A stretch of 64,000 bases of DNA from positions 1 to 64,000 of the forward strand of contig JAISTX010000059.1 of assembly GCA_031272365.1 (NCBI GenBank), given 5' to 3'. The first letter of the stretch is position 1. Each line of letters opens with the position of its first letter. The notes beneath the pieces were generated by a model. The model had not been told where the DNA came from and ran no database searches. It saw only the letters and a list, made by a program, of their open reading frames with translations. Positions 28,445 to 40,054 of this stretch are shown here, in pieces. Both the position numbers and the translations under genes were made by a program. This DNA is from Eubacteriales Family XIII. Incertae Sedis bacterium. Its GTDB lineage: Bacteria > Bacillota > Clostridia > Peptostreptococcales > Anaerovoracaceae.

Positions 28445-30096
28445 AGAGCCAGGGCGCATCCTCAAACGACGTTCTGGACCAAGCGATGGGCGTGATCGAC
28501 GGCTACCTGACCGTCGACGCGACCATGTGGAAGATCCTATTCGCGGGCCTGTTCCTGCTGGCCCTGTATTTCTTCGTGCGGGGCATCTTCATCTTCCGGA
28601 AGCGCGCGGTGGAGAGCAAGCTCTTCGTCATCCTCACGGTCCCGACGTTCGTATGGACGGGCGTGCTGCTGCTCGGCGCCTGGCAGGGCGAGGACGTCTT
28701 CGTCATGTCCTGGATGAGCGTGGCGCTGTACGCCGCGCAGACGCTGATCCCGGGCTTCCTGATGCTGCACGTCTGGAGCCAGACGTCCTACAAGCCGATC
28801 ACGCTCAGCGCGTGGGTCGCGACGCTCATCGTGCCCGTGATCCTCATCATGATCGAGGTGCTCGACACCTTCGCGACCGTCATCGGGCTGTTCCTCTACT
28901 TGCAGCCGATCATCGCGCTCTTCTACTTCATCGTCGTGATGGTGCGGGCCTACCTGCTCTGCTTCAACGTGTTCTACCAGATGCCGCGGCATATGCGCCG
29001 CTCGACGACGCGCATGCTGCTCGCCATCTCCTCGGTCGTGGCGGCGGCGGCGATCTCGCAGTTCTTCGACATGCAGGACTACGCCGGGGGCTTCCTCTAC
29101 TCGATCGCCTACACGATCATGCTGATCGCGCTAGACTCGGCCTTCTTCATCACCAACTCGTCGAACGTGATCGTCACGTCGCGGGATTTCGTCTTCGCGA
29201 GCCTCTCGACGATCGTCATCACGGTCAGCCTCAAAGGGGCGATCCTCGACTGGAACCGCAAGACGAAGAACGGCTGCTACCCGTTGCCGAGCCCGCACTA
29301 CATGGAATCCTATCAGCAGTACCGCGCCCGGATCCTCGACAGCTGCAACGGCACGGTCTCGCCGCACGACAACAACATCCTGACGACGAACGTCGGCGGC
29401 AAGGAGGCGCATTTCCTCTTCACCTGGCACGAGATCGGCTTCCGCGGCCGCAAATTCGGGTACCTCGTCGAAATCTCGGAGGTGACGCGGAGCTACTCGA
29501 TCCTGCGCTACCTGGAAGACATCGCCCTCTTCGATACGCTCACGGGCCTGCATAACAGGAACGCCTACCTTGACACGGTGAAACGCATCGGCCCGGAGAA
29601 CATGCCGCTGCTCATCATCATCGGCGACGTGAACAACCTGAAATACACGAATGACACGCTCGGGCACCTGGTCGGCGACCGGCTGCTCATCACGGTCACG
29701 CAGTCCATCTCGGAGAACGCGCCGGAGGGCTCGACCGCATACCGCATCGGCGGCGACGAGATCGTGCTGCTCATGCCGGGCGGCACCGTGCGGGACGCGG
29801 AGTCCTTCATCGACCGCGTGACGTCCGTGCTCGACAGCGTGGACGACCCCGGCTTCGGGAAGCCGGGCATCTCCTGGGGCTATTCCGTGATGACGAGCGC
29901 GAGCGAAAACTACAACGACGTCTTCAAGATGGCCGACGCGATCATGTACGAAGCGAAGAAGAAGTACAAGTCCGTCAGCCTCTCCGGTATGGTGCCCGAC
30001 GACCGCCTCCAGCAGCAGCTGCAGCAGCTCCCGCCGGACCTGCCAGAAGGCTTCCTGCCGGAATTCAAGTTCGAGGACAAGCGCGAGAAGTCATAG
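28429..30096 (+). CDS. Multi-TM GGDEF-domain protein (predicted diguanylate cyclase)
   Basis: Seven or so TM helices then LTGLHNRNAYLDTV.. YRIGGDEIVLLMPGG; probable GTG start overlapping the HIT gene. Confidence 0.85.
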   Translation: MATGLESQGASSNDVLDQAMGVIDGYLTVDATMWKILFAGLFLLALYFFVRGIFIFRKRAVESKLFVILTVPTFVWTGVLLLGAWQGEDVFVMSWMSVALYAAQTLIPGFLMLHVWSQTSYKPITLSAWVATLIVPVILIMIEVLDTFATVIGLFLYLQPIIALFYFIVVMVRAYLLCFNVFYQMPRHMRRSTTRMLLAISSVVAAAAISQFFDMQDYAGGFLYSIAYTIMLIALDSAFFITNSSNVIVTSRDFVFASLSTIVITVSLKGAILDWNRKTKNGCYPLPSPHYMESYQQYRARILDSCNGTVSPHDNNILTTNVGGKEAHFLFTWHEIGFRGRKFGYLVEISEVTRSYSILRYLEDIALFDTLTGLHNRNAYLDTVKRIGPENMPLLIIIGDVNNLKYTNDTLGHLVGDRLLITVTQSISENAPEGSTAYRIGGDEIVLLMPGGTVRDAESFIDRVTSVLDSVDDPGFGKPGISWGYSVMTSASENYNDVFKMADAIMYEAKKKYKSVSLSGMVPDDRLQQQLQQLPPDLPEGFLPEFKFEDKREKS

Positions 30097-30127
30097 CTTC
30101 CGTTCGCACGATCGTCGCGGCTGCACG

Positions 30128-30270
30128 ACCGATTTGCAATCGAGTACGCGAGTTGGCTTGCAATCCGCGAACTCGATGCGATATTGGAAGGAAAACCGGC
30201 TCTGGAACGACCGATTTGCAATCGAGTACGCGGATTGCGATTCAATCCGCGAACTCGATGCGAAATTGGC
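30128..30270. repeat. Paired 61-bp hairpin repeat element, locus 2
   Basis: Units 30128-30188 and 30210-30270; same unit length, spacer length and core sequence as 7232-7374. Confidence 0.9.
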
Positions 30271-30309
30271 CCGCGGGCGGCAATCTTAGAGGAAAAAGCA
30301 AGAATTTGC

Positions 30310-30338
30310 TTGCATGTGCGCCGGTTTTGCAGTATGAT
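30310..30338 (+). promoter_or_regulatory. Sigma-A-type promoter of rpsU
   Basis: TTGCAT - 17 nt - TATGAT. Confidence 0.6.
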
Positions 30339-30388
30339 AGCAAGGCACGTTGGAGCTTCGTCGTTTTGAGCAAGGAGGTGAGCAGGAA

Positions 30389-30568
30389 ATGGCACAGGTG
30401 ATCGTGCGTGAGAACGAGACCCTCGAGAGTGCGCTGAAGCGGTTCAAGCGCTCTTGCGCCAGGGACGGCGTGATGTCCGAATTGCGCAAGCGGGAGCACT
30501 ACGAGAAGCCGAGCGTACGCCGGAAGAAAAAGTCCGAGGCGGCGCGCAAAAAGGCTCGCAAGTATTGA
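30389..30568 (+). CDS. rpsU: 30S ribosomal protein S21
   Basis: [59 protein letters not shown]. Confidence 0.97.
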   Translation: MAQVIVRENETLESALKRFKRSCARDGVMSELRKREHYEKPSVRRKKKSEAARKKARKY

Positions 30569-30572
30569 ACAA

Positions 30573-30598
30573 AAAATCCCCGGTGCGCCGGGGATTTT
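30573..30598 (+). terminator. Rho-independent terminator after rpsU
   Basis: aaaatCCCCGGtgcgCCGGGGatttt. Confidence 0.8.
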
Positions 30599-30613
30599 GT
30601 TATACTATCCCTA

Positions 30614-31578
<965 letters not shown>

Positions 31579-31582
<4 letters not shown>

Positions 31583-32004
31583 TCGAGCTGTCCTACGACC
31601 CCGAATCCGGGTACCTGCCGGGCGCGCGCATCCTCGAACGCATGGAGAAAGCGGCGGAGGCGCTCTGCCGGGACCACAGGGTCGAGGACGCGGAGATCAG
31701 CCTGTCCTTCGTGTCCCCGGAGGCGATGAAGAGCCTGAACAACCGCTACCGCGCGGTCGACGCCGTCACGGACGTCCTGTCCTTCCCGCAGGAGGACATG
31801 GCCTTCCTCGGGGACGTCGTCATCTGCACGGAGCGCGCGAAGGAGCAGGCGGCGGCGTACGGGCACGGCGAGGAACGGGAGCTGGTCTACCTGTTCGTGC
31901 ACGGGCTGCTGCACCTCCTGGGCTACGACCACGAGGAGGAGGGGGAGCGCGCCCTGATGCGCGCGAAGGAGGAATGGGCCATGGCGGAGGTGCCTTTGGG
32001 ATGA
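31579..32004 (+). CDS. ybeY: rRNA maturation RNase YbeY
   Basis: TDVLSFPQED; VHGLLHLLGYDHEEEGE. Confidence 0.95.
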
Positions 32005-32879
32005 AATCGGGTTTCGTGAGCATCATCGGGCGGCCGAACGTCGGGAAGTCGACGCTCCTCAACGCCATCATCGGGGAGAAGGTCGCCATCACGGCGGACA
32101 AGCCGCAGACGACCAGGAACCGGATCCGCGGCATCTACAACGAGAAGGGCATCCAGATCGTCTTCATCGACACGCCGGGCATCGCCCGCCCCCGCAACAA
32201 GCTCGGGGCGTATATGACGGACCAGGCGCTCACGACGTTCGAGGAGGTGGACGTCATCCTCTTCGTCGTGGACGAGATGCTCGGCAGCCGCGGCGGGGAC
32301 CAGTTCATCCTCGAGCGCCTGCGCGAGTCGAAGACGCCGAAGCTGCTGGCGATCAACAAGATGGACAGGATGGGGCCGGAAGAATACAAGAAGATCTACG
32401 ACGAATACGAGAGGACGGGCGTCTTTTCCGAGATCTTCGGCGTCTCGGCGCTGAAGGGCGACAACGTAGCCATATTGTTGGACGCGCTGAAGGGGCTCGT
32501 GCCCGAGGGGCCGGCCTACTTCCCCGAGGGCGTGTTCACGGACCTGCCCGAGCGCTTCCTCGCGGGCGAGATCATTCGCGAGAAGATGCTGCACTATCTG
32601 CGCGACGAGGTGCCGCACGGCGTCGCGATCGAGATCGAGGCCTTCGCGGAGAAGCCGAACATGACGGAGATCTCGGCCGTGATCTACACGGAGAAGAAGA
32701 CGCACAAAGGCATCATCATCGGCAAGGACGGCCATACGCTGAAGGGCATCGGCAAGAGCGCCCGGCTGGAGCTGGAGGCCCTGCTCGGGGCGAGGGTCCA
32801 CCTCGGCCTCTGGGTGAAGGTGAAGGAGAACTGGCGCGACAACGGGCGCATCCTCGGCGCCCTGGGCTACCGGGAATAG
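32001..32879 (+). CDS. era: GTPase Era
   Basis: GRPNVGKSTLLNAIIGEKVAITADKPQTTRNRIRGI; C-terminal KH domain. Confidence 0.97.
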   Translation: MKSGFVSIIGRPNVGKSTLLNAIIGEKVAITADKPQTTRNRIRGIYNEKGIQIVFIDTPGIARPRNKLGAYMTDQALTTFEEVDVILFVVDEMLGSRGGDQFILERLRESKTPKLLAINKMDRMGPEEYKKIYDEYERTGVFSEIFGVSALKGDNVAILLDALKGLVPEGPAYFPEGVFTDLPERFLAGEIIREKMLHYLRDEVPHGVAIEIEAFAEKPNMTEISAVIYTEKKTHKGIIIGKDGHTLKGIGKSARLELEALLGARVHLGLWVKVKENWRDNGRILGALGYRE

Positions 32880-33541
32880 TGGAATACGAGGGGATCGTGA
32901 TCCGGCAGGTGCGGACGACCGGCAGCCGCCGGATGGTCACGGTCTTCACGCGCGAGGGCGGCAAGCTCGGGGCCGGCACCTTCCTCTCGGAGTCGGGCAA
33001 GTCGAAGGCGGCGCTGGCGCTGCGGCCGTTCGTGCACGGGCGCTACGAGATCGCCGAGAAGGCGGGGGGGCTGCTCTCGATCACGCAGGCGGAGGTGGTG
33101 GACGCGCATTTCGGCATCGGGCAGGACGCGGACCGGTTCGCGGAGGCGAGCTTCGCGCTCGAGTTTACGGACAAGCTCCTGCCGGAGCGGTTCCGGGCCG
33201 GGGGGGTGTTCGCGCTGCTCGCGCGCTACCTCGCCATCATCGAGAAGCGGGAGCGGGACTTCCGGCTGCCGACGCTGTCCTTCATGGTCAAGGTGATGCA
33301 GGGGCTCGGGGTCTTCCCGGACGCGGGCGGGCTCGCGGCGGAGTTGCGGGCGGGCGGGAATGATGATATATTGAAACATACGGCATTTCTCATGGAAAAC
33401 CCGCTCGAGCGGGTGGAGGGGCTGACGCTCGCGGGGGATGCCGAAGCTTTGGTGTTTGCGGCGCTCCGGCGGTTTGCGCGGGAGCATTTGGACGTAGGTG
33501 ATCTGAAAAGCGAGGGATTGCTTGGTGGAAGGAGGGAATGA
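32879..33541 (+). CDS. recO: DNA repair protein RecO
   Basis: EGIVIRQVRTTGSRRMVTVFTREGGKLG; position after era. Confidence 0.85.
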   Translation: MEYEGIVIRQVRTTGSRRMVTVFTREGGKLGAGTFLSESGKSKAALALRPFVHGRYEIAEKAGGLLSITQAEVVDAHFGIGQDADRFAEASFALEFTDKLLPERFRAGGVFALLARYLAIIEKRERDFRLPTLSFMVKVMQGLGVFPDAGGLAAELRAGGNDDILKHTAFLMENPLERVEGLTLAGDAEALVFAALRRFAREHLDVGDLKSEGLLGGRRE

Positions 33542-33542
33542 A

Positions 33543-34244
33543 ATGGAAATAACGCTTGAAAAGATCGAGCTTGTGAAGGACAGGACCGGCGTGAGCTACA
33601 AGGAGGCGAAGGAAGCGCTCGAGGCGGCGGACGGCAACGTTGTCGACGCGATCATCGCGATCGAGGAGGTCGTCAACCAGCGCGCGTACACGAAGATTTC
33701 GGACAACAGCGCGAAGGTCGTCGAGAAGATCCGGGAGTACATCGCGAAGGGCAACGTCTCGCGCATCATCGTCCGCAAGGACGGCGACGTGATGCTGAAC
33801 GTGCCCGTCAACGCGGTCATCGTCGGCACGATCCTCGCGTGGTGGCTCGTGACGATCGCGACGGTCATCTCGGTCGGGACGAAATGCGACATCGAGCTCG
33901 TGAAGACGGACGGCACGGTCGTCGACATCACGGGCAAGCTCGTGGAGGCGGCCGGCACGGTGAAGGACAAGAGCGGCGAGGCATTCGAAGCGGTGCGCAC
34001 GAAGGCGCAGGGCACGGCGGACAAGGCGAAGAGCGTCCGCGACGACGTGGCCGGCACGGCGAGCGAGATCAAGGGCATCGTCAAGGAGGCCGCGCAGGAC
34101 ATCAAGGAGACGGTCAAGAAGGAAGGCGCTGCCCCGGAGGAACCGGCAGAGGAGGCGGCCGGCGAGGCGCCGAAGAAAAAGGCGCCGGCGAAGAAGACGG
34201 CCGGGGAAGAGGCAAAGGCAAAGAAAGGCAAAAAGGCGGAATGA
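33543..34244 (+). CDS. DUF4342 domain protein with N-terminal UBA/EF-Ts-like motif and charged helical tail
   Basis: [38 protein letters not shown]; central hydrophobic segment; Lys/Ala/Glu-rich C-terminus. Confidence 0.8.
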   Translation: MEITLEKIELVKDRTGVSYKEAKEALEAADGNVVDAIIAIEEVVNQRAYTKISDNSAKVVEKIREYIAKGNVSRIIVRKDGDVMLNVPVNAVIVGTILAWWLVTIATVISVGTKCDIELVKTDGTVVDITGKLVEAAGTVKDKSGEAFEAVRTKAQGTADKAKSVRDDVAGTASEIKGIVKEAAQDIKETVKKEGAAPEEPAEEAAGEAPKKKAPAKKTAGEEAKAKKGKKAE

Positions 34245-35623
34245 CGGTAACAATGGAAAAACTCGCAGCCCTCTGCAAGAACCGGGGTTTCATCTACCCC
34301 GGTTCCGAGATTTACGGGGGGCTTGCGAACAGCTGGGACTACGGCCCCGTCGGCGTGGAGCTGAAGAACAACATCAAGAAGGCCTGGTGGAAAAAATTCG
34401 TGCAGGAGAGCCCGTACAACGTCGGGCTCGACGCGGCCATCCTCATGAACCGCGAGGTCTGGGTGGCCTCGGGGCACGTCGGGGGGTTCGCGGACCCGCT
34501 CATCGACTGCCGCGGGTGCAAGGAGCGGTTCCGGGCGGACCAGCTCATCGAGGAGTTTTCGGGCGAGAAGACCGAGGGCTGGACGAACGACCAGATGGAC
34601 GCGTTCATCAAGGACAAAAAGGTGCCGTGCCCGTCCTGCGGCAAGAGCGACTTCACGGGCATCCGGCAGTTCAACCTCATGTTCAAGACGCATTCGGGCG
34701 TGACGGAGGACGCGAAGAACGAGGTCTACCTCCGCCCGGAGACGGCGCAGGGCATCTTCGTGAACTTCAAGAGCGTGCAGCGCACGAGCCGCAAGAAGAT
34801 CCCGTTCGGCATCGCGCAGGTCGGCAAGAGCTTCCGCAACGAGATCACGCCGGGCAATTTCATCTTCCGGACGCGCGAGTTCGAGCAGATGGAGCTGGAG
34901 TTTTTCTGCGAGCCGGGCACGGACCTCGAGTGGTTCTCCTATTGGAAGGACTTCTGCAAGCAATTCCTGCTGTCGCTCGGCATCAAGGAGGATAGCATCC
35001 GGCTGCGCGACCACGCGGCCGAGGAGCTGTCGCACTACAGCAACGCGACGACGGACATCGAGTTCCGCTTCCCGTTCGGCTGGGGCGAGCTCTGGGGCGT
35101 TGCGGACCGGACGGACTTCGACCTGAAGAGCCATATGGACCATTCGGGCGAGGACCTGTCGTACCGCGACCCGGAGACGAACGAAAAATACGTGCCGTAC
35201 TGCATCGAGCCCTCGCTCGGCGCGGACCGCGTGCTTTTGGCCTTCCTCGCCGACGCGTACGAGGAGGAGGGGCTGGCCGGCGACGAGAAGGCGACGGACG
35301 ACGCGCGCACGGTGCTGCATTTCCACCCGGCGATCGCGCCCTACAAGGCGGCGGTGCTGCCGCTGACAAAGAAGCAGGCGGCGGCAGCGGAGGCGCTGCA
35401 CGCGGAGCTGTCGAAGCATTTCATGGTGGACTACGACGTGAGCGGCAACATCGGGAAACGGTACCGGCGCCAGGACGAGATCGGGACGCCGTTTTGCCTG
35501 ACGGTCGACTTCGACACGGAGGAGGACGGCACGGTGACGGTGCGCGACCGCGACACGATGGAGCAGATCCGCCTCCCGATCGCGGAGCTCAAGGCCTATA
35601 TAGAGGCGAAGCTGGAATTTTGA
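34241..35623 (+). CDS. glyQS: Glycyl-tRNA synthetase (alpha2 type)
   Basis: [49 protein letters not shown]. Confidence 0.97.
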   Translation: MTVTMEKLAALCKNRGFIYPGSEIYGGLANSWDYGPVGVELKNNIKKAWWKKFVQESPYNVGLDAAILMNREVWVASGHVGGFADPLIDCRGCKERFRADQLIEEFSGEKTEGWTNDQMDAFIKDKKVPCPSCGKSDFTGIRQFNLMFKTHSGVTEDAKNEVYLRPETAQGIFVNFKSVQRTSRKKIPFGIAQVGKSFRNEITPGNFIFRTREFEQMELEFFCEPGTDLEWFSYWKDFCKQFLLSLGIKEDSIRLRDHAAEELSHYSNATTDIEFRFPFGWGELWGVADRTDFDLKSHMDHSGEDLSYRDPETNEKYVPYCIEPSLGADRVLLAFLADAYEEEGLAGDEKATDDARTVLHFHPAIAPYKAAVLPLTKKQAAAAEALHAELSKHFMVDYDVSGNIGKRYRRQDEIGTPFCLTVDFDTEEDGTVTVRDRDTMEQIRLPIAELKAYIEAKLEF

Positions 35624-35624
35624 A

Positions 35625-35759
35625 GTGCCTTCGCATGAGCTGAGAATCGTTTTGGTCGTCCTCCTGTGCGTGCCGGTCGCGTATGTCGGGTACCGGTTCT
35701 GCTCGTCGCTGCTGGGCAACGCGCTCGCCGGCAAGAAGAAAAAGGGGGGCGGGGAGTGA
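35625..35759 (+). CDS. Small (44 aa) single-TM protein
   Basis: GTG ORF VPSHELRIVLVVLLCVPVAYVGYRFCSSLLGNALAGKKKKGGGE*, abutting both neighbours. Confidence 0.4.
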   Translation: MPSHELRIVLVVLLCVPVAYVGYRFCSSLLGNALAGKKKKGGGE

Positions 35760-36511
35760 AGTCCTTCCACGCGGTGATCGTGACGGGCGGCAGCGCGGCC
35801 ATGCGGGAAGCGGCGGCGCGGGGCATCCTGGCGGAGCATTTCGCGGACGACCCCGAGGCGGCGCGGAAGATAGAGGACGGGACCTTCGAGGACCTGATCT
35901 ATGTCGAGCCGGAGGAGGGGAAGCAGGAGATCACGGTGTCCGTGGTCATCCGGCTCGAGGCGCTCATGGCGCAGCGGCCCTTCGCCTCCACGGGCAAGGC
36001 GGCGGTGGTCGAAGGGGCGGAGCGGCTGAACGCCGCGGCGCAGAACAAGCTGCTGAAGCTGCTCGAGGAGCCGGCGGAGGGGGACGTGGTCCTGCTGCTG
36101 GCGGAAAACCCGCAGCGGCTACTGCCGACGGTGCGCTCGCGGTGCATCGTGCGGCGGGCGGACGCCCCCGGCGCCCCGATCCGGGAGGACTGCCCGGAAG
36201 AGGTGAAGGAGCTGGTGCGCATCCTCCTGTTCGGCAAGGACGCGCTGCCGGCGGCGTGGGCGATCCTGGCGGGCTTCGAGAAGGACCGGGGCGAAGCGGC
36301 GCGCGCCGTCCGGCTGATGGGCCTGTTCCTGCGGGACCTGGCCGTCGGCGAGGGCGCGGGCGCGAAGCTGGACGACAGGCAAAGGCGGCTGTGCAGGCGG
36401 GCTGTGCGCCACGCGGAGGAGGCCGCCAAAAAAACGGAGACAGGTATGAACACGAAATATGCGCTGCGGGATATGGCGCTGAATATGAAAACGGAGGCAA
36501 TGCATGCTTAG
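35756..36511 (+). CDS. holB: DNA polymerase III delta' subunit
   Basis: AAQNKLLKLLEEPAEGDVVLLLAENPQRLLPTVRSRC; next to ricT. Confidence 0.85.
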   Translation: MKSFHAVIVTGGSAAMREAAARGILAEHFADDPEAARKIEDGTFEDLIYVEPEEGKQEITVSVVIRLEALMAQRPFASTGKAAVVEGAERLNAAAQNKLLKLLEEPAEGDVVLLLAENPQRLLPTVRSRCIVRRADAPGAPIREDCPEEVKELVRILLFGKDALPAAWAILAGFEKDRGEAARAVRLMGLFLRDLAVGEGAGAKLDDRQRRLCRRAVRHAEEAAKKTETGMNTKYALRDMALNMKTEAMHA

Positions 36512-37496
36512 GGTGGTAGCGGTGAAGTTTCGCACTTCGCAAAAAAATTATTATTTCGATCCCGGCGACCTGGAGCTCAGGAGCGGGGACTGGGTCGTGG
36601 TCGACACGGCGCGGGGGCTCGAGATCGGGAAGGTCCGCGGCGGCGTCATGGAGGTGTCGGAGCACGAGTTCGGCAAGAACGTGAAGCGCATCAAGCGCAA
36701 GGCGACCGGGGAGGACATGGAGACCGACCGGAAGAACCTCGAGAAGAAGGCCGAGGCGATCCCCGTCTGCAAGCAGAAGATCGCGCAGTTCGGCCTCGAC
36801 ATGAAGCTCATCGACGCGGAGTACACGTTCGACGGGTCGAAGCTGATCTTCTACTTCACGGCGGACAAACGCGTGGACTTCCGCGAGCTCGTGAAGGACC
36901 TCGCGGGGTATTTCCACATGCGCATCGAGCTGCGCCAGGTCGGCGTGCGCGACGAGGCCCGGATGCTCGGCGGCTTCGGGAGCTGCGGGCGCGAGCTGTG
37001 CTGCAAGGGCTGGCTGCAGGATTTCGAGCCGGTGTCGATCAAGATGGCGAAGGTGCAGAACCTGTCGCTGAACCCGGGCAAGATCTCCGGGTGCTGCGGG
37101 CGCCTGATGTGCTGCCTGAAGTACGAGAACGACGTGTACCAGGAGCTCAAGAAGGGGCTGCCCAACACGGGCGAGTACGTCGACACGCCGAGGGGCAAGG
37201 GGAAGGTGGTCGACGTGAGCATCTTCAAGGGCATCGTGAAGGTGCGCAACATCGAGGAGGAGCGCACGCGGGAGACGCCCGAGCGGCTCTCGGACGACGT
37301 GTACGAATACGAGAAGGGCGAGGTGCGCCGCAGGGGCAAGGAAGGCGGCGGCGGGCGCGGCGGCTCGTCCTCGGGGCGCGGGGGCAACAAAAAAGGCGCC
37401 GCGACCGGCTCTGTGAGCAAGGAGATCGCCGACGCCCTGAAAGACGACCTGATCGACGTCCTCGTGGAAGAGGACCCCGCAGCCGGCCAGGCTTAG
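36504..37496 (+). CDS. ricT: PSP1-domain protein RicT/YaaT
   Basis: RQVGVRDEARMLGGFGSCGRELCCKGWL; GKISGCCGRLMCCLKYE. Confidence 0.93.
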   Translation: MLRVVAVKFRTSQKNYYFDPGDLELRSGDWVVVDTARGLEIGKVRGGVMEVSEHEFGKNVKRIKRKATGEDMETDRKNLEKKAEAIPVCKQKIAQFGLDMKLIDAEYTFDGSKLIFYFTADKRVDFRELVKDLAGYFHMRIELRQVGVRDEARMLGGFGSCGRELCCKGWLQDFEPVSIKMAKVQNLSLNPGKISGCCGRLMCCLKYENDVYQELKKGLPNTGEYVDTPRGKGKVVDVSIFKGIVKVRNIEEERTRETPERLSDDVYEYEKGEVRRRGKEGGGGRGGSSSGRGGNKKGAATGSVSKEIADALKDDLIDVLVEEDPAAGQA

Positions 37497-37735
37497 AGCG
37501 TTTTCAGCTCATCGAGGCAGGCGCGGCAGATGTTTTTGTTGTGGATGTTCGTGACCTCCACCGCGCTCCCGCAGAAGATGCAAGCCGGCTCGTATTTCCG
37601 CAGGATGATGTTCTCGCCGTCGACGTAGATCTCGATCGGGTCCTCCTTTTGGATGCCGAGCGTGCGGCGCAGCTCCATCGGCAGGACGATCCTGCCGAGC
37701 TCATCAACTTTTCTGACGATTCCAGTTGCTTTCAT
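37493..37735 (-). CDS. abrB: AbrB/SpoVT family transition-state regulator
   Basis: MKATGIVRKVDELGRIVLPMELRRTLGIQKEDPIEIYVDGENIILRKY plus C-terminal CxxC pair. Confidence 0.93.
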   Translation of the reverse strand: MKATGIVRKVDELGRIVLPMELRRTLGIQKEDPIEIYVDGENIILRKYEPACIFCGSAVEVTNIHNKNICRACLDELKTL

Positions 37736-37748
37736 GTTTTGACTCCTT

Positions 37749-38114
37749 CTAACCTTTTGCTTTAGCTTCCTGTCCTGCCTTCCCCTTGTCCTTGTCGCCA
37801 TCCTTCTTCAGGGCCGTCGCGATGTTGCTGAACATGCTGAGGATGATGGAGATGGCCGCCATGATGTTCTGGCCTTCTTTGACTTTTTTCGAGATGCCGG
37901 AGAACGACTTTGAAAAATTGTCGATCGCTCCGTCAAACTGTTTGGTCCTCTTGGACGCCGTCGCCGTGACGACTTCCATGTCCGCGAGGATCTTGTCAAG
38001 GCGCTGCAATGACGGCGCAAAGCGGACGAGCATTACGAGCGCGTAAATCACGAGCGCGATGGCGGCGAGGATGAGGATGCAGATCAATAGATCCTTCAAA
38101 TCGATTGTCAGCAT
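37749..38114 (-). CDS. DUF948-like membrane protein
   Basis: N-terminal TM then helical region (DKILADMEVVTATASK). Confidence 0.55.
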   Translation of the reverse strand: MLTIDLKDLLICILILAAIALVIYALVMLVRFAPSLQRLDKILADMEVVTATASKRTKQFDGAIDNFSKSFSGISKKVKEGQNIMAAISIILSMFSNIATALKKDGDKDKGKAGQEAKAKG

Positions 38115-38271
38115 ACTGTTCCTCCTGTCCGGTTGCCCGGCTGTCTCGTTAACGTTTTTCCATTATCCCCCAAACGGAGCGAAAAATCAAGCCTTTTTCC
38201 AAAAATTGTCCAATTGTTGTTACACGGGTTTTACGAATCGGGCGCAAAACGAAGAATGTGGCGGGCAAGGC

Positions 38272-38300
38272 TTGTAAATCGGGCGCATCTTGCCTATAAT
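38272..38300 (+). promoter_or_regulatory. Sigma-A-type promoter upstream of murA
   Basis: TTGTAA - 17 nt - TATAAT. Confidence 0.7.
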
Positions 38301-38349
38301 CATTCAAGGAAAATATCGCAAATTGAAGAAGTAGGTAGGGTAAGGTTTT

Positions 38350-39666
38350 TTGTCCAAAATCATTGTAAGGAAAGCCGGGCCGCTGTCCGGCCAGGTCATC
38401 ACGGGAGGATCCAAGAACGCGGTGCTGCCATTGCTCGCCGCGACGCTCCTCACGGAAGACCCTTGCGTGCTGGACGGGGTGCCGAACCTGAAGGACGTCG
38501 AGGTCATGTGCCGGCTGCTGCGCAGCTTCGGCGCGGAGGTCGAGCAGGACGAAGGCGGGCGGCGGATCACCGTGCGCGCGAAGACGATCTCGACGAGCGA
38601 GGCGCCGCACGACCTCGTGAAGGCGATGCGCGCGTCCATCGTGGCGATGGGGCCCATCCTCGGGCGCTGCGGGGAGGCGGTCGTGCCGCTGCCCGGCGGG
38701 TGCGCGATCGGCGACCGGCCGATCGACCTGCATGTGAAGGGCTTCGTGGCGCTCGGCGCGGACGTGGAGGTCGTCACGGACGAGGGCGGCGGCTGCGTGC
38801 GCGCGGACGGCAGGGCGCTCAAGGGCGCGGAGATGTACCTTGACTTCGCCAGCGTCGGCGCGACGGAGAACATCATGATGGCGGCCGCGCTCGCGGAGGG
38901 CACGACGGTGATCGAGAACCCGGCGCAGGAGCCGGAGATCGTCGACCTCGCAAACTTCCTCAACAAAATGGGCGCCCGCATCCGGGGCGCCGGGACGGAC
39001 ACGATCCGCATCGAGGGCGTGGAGCGCCTGCACGGCGCGGAGCACTGCGTGATCCCCGACCGCATCGAGGCGGCGACGTTCATGCTGGCCGCGGCCATCA
39101 CGCGCGGCAACGTGCTCGTGGAGAACATGCTGCCGAACCACGTGGTGCCGATCATGGCGAAGCTGCGGGAATGCGGCGTCCAGCTCAGCGAGGAGGAGCC
39201 GGGCCTGCGCGTCGACGCGTCGGGCGGGTTTTTCCGCGCGACGGACATCAAGACGCTGCCGTACCCGGGGTTCCCGACGGACATACAGCCGCAGTTCATG
39301 GCGTTCCTGTCGACGGTGCAGGGGCCCTCGAACATCGTGGAGACGGTCTTCGAAAACCGCTTCATGCACATCGACGAGCTCAACCGCATGGGCGCGGGCA
39401 TCCTCGCGGAGGGGCGCAGCGCGATCGTGCGCGGCGGGGCGTCGCTCACGGGGGCGCAGGTGCGCGCGACGGATCTGCGCGCGGGCGCGGCGCTCGTGCT
39501 CGCGGGGCTGGTCGCGGAGGGGGAGACGGTCATTTCGGACGTCTACCACATCGACCGCGGCTACGAGGACCTCGTGGGGAAGATGGCGGGGCTGGGCGCC
39601 GACATCCGGCGCGTGAAAAACGGCGGCCCCGTCGATTCGGTCGACCGCCTGGTATTTGCAGAATAA
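38350..39666 (+). CDS. murA: UDP-N-acetylglucosamine 1-carboxyvinyltransferase
   Basis: [47 protein letters not shown] start. Confidence 0.96.
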   Translation: MSKIIVRKAGPLSGQVITGGSKNAVLPLLAATLLTEDPCVLDGVPNLKDVEVMCRLLRSFGAEVEQDEGGRRITVRAKTISTSEAPHDLVKAMRASIVAMGPILGRCGEAVVPLPGGCAIGDRPIDLHVKGFVALGADVEVVTDEGGGCVRADGRALKGAEMYLDFASVGATENIMMAAALAEGTTVIENPAQEPEIVDLANFLNKMGARIRGAGTDTIRIEGVERLHGAEHCVIPDRIEAATFMLAAAITRGNVLVENMLPNHVVPIMAKLRECGVQLSEEEPGLRVDASGGFFRATDIKTLPYPGFPTDIQPQFMAFLSTVQGPSNIVETVFENRFMHIDELNRMGAGILAEGRSAIVRGGASLTGAQVRATDLRAGAALVLAGLVAEGETVISDVYHIDRGYEDLVGKMAGLGADIRRVKNGGPVDSVDRLVFAE

Positions 39667-39673
39667 GGGGGGG

Positions 39674-39967
39674 TCAGTATTCCTGGCTGCCGCCCGGCGC
39701 CGCGCTGGTTTCCGCCTGCAGCCGGTCGTACTCCTGGAAAATCGCATCCTTGATGCGAGACCGCACCTCGCTCGTGAGCGGGTGTGCGATGTCGCGGAAG
39801 TCTCCCTCTCCTACTTTTCGCGACGGCATTGCGATGAAGAGGCCGTTTTGACCGTCAATGACTTTGATGTCGTGCACGACAAACTCATCGTCAAAAGTGA
39901 CGGAAACAACCGCCTTCAGCTTGCTTTCGTCCGGAATCATCCGGATACGTACATCCGTTATTTGCAT
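39674..39967 (-). CDS. spoVG: Septation/sporulation regulator SpoVG
   Basis: [51 protein letters not shown]. Confidence 0.97.
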   Translation of the reverse strand: MQITDVRIRMIPDESKLKAVVSVTFDDEFVVHDIKVIDGQNGLFIAMPSRKVGEGDFRDIAHPLTSEVRSRIKDAIFQEYDRLQAETSAAPGGSQEY

Positions 39968-40054
39968 AGCGTCCGCCCTTTCTTTAACGAACAAAGTATA
40001 GCATAGTTTCCCGCAGTCTGCTATACTCTTTTTGGAGGCAAACGACAAATAGGA

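Noticed and set aside
34100-34260. T-box riboswitch before glyQS
   Set aside because: glyQS overlaps the DUF4342 gene stop; no leader space and no T-box sequence seen.
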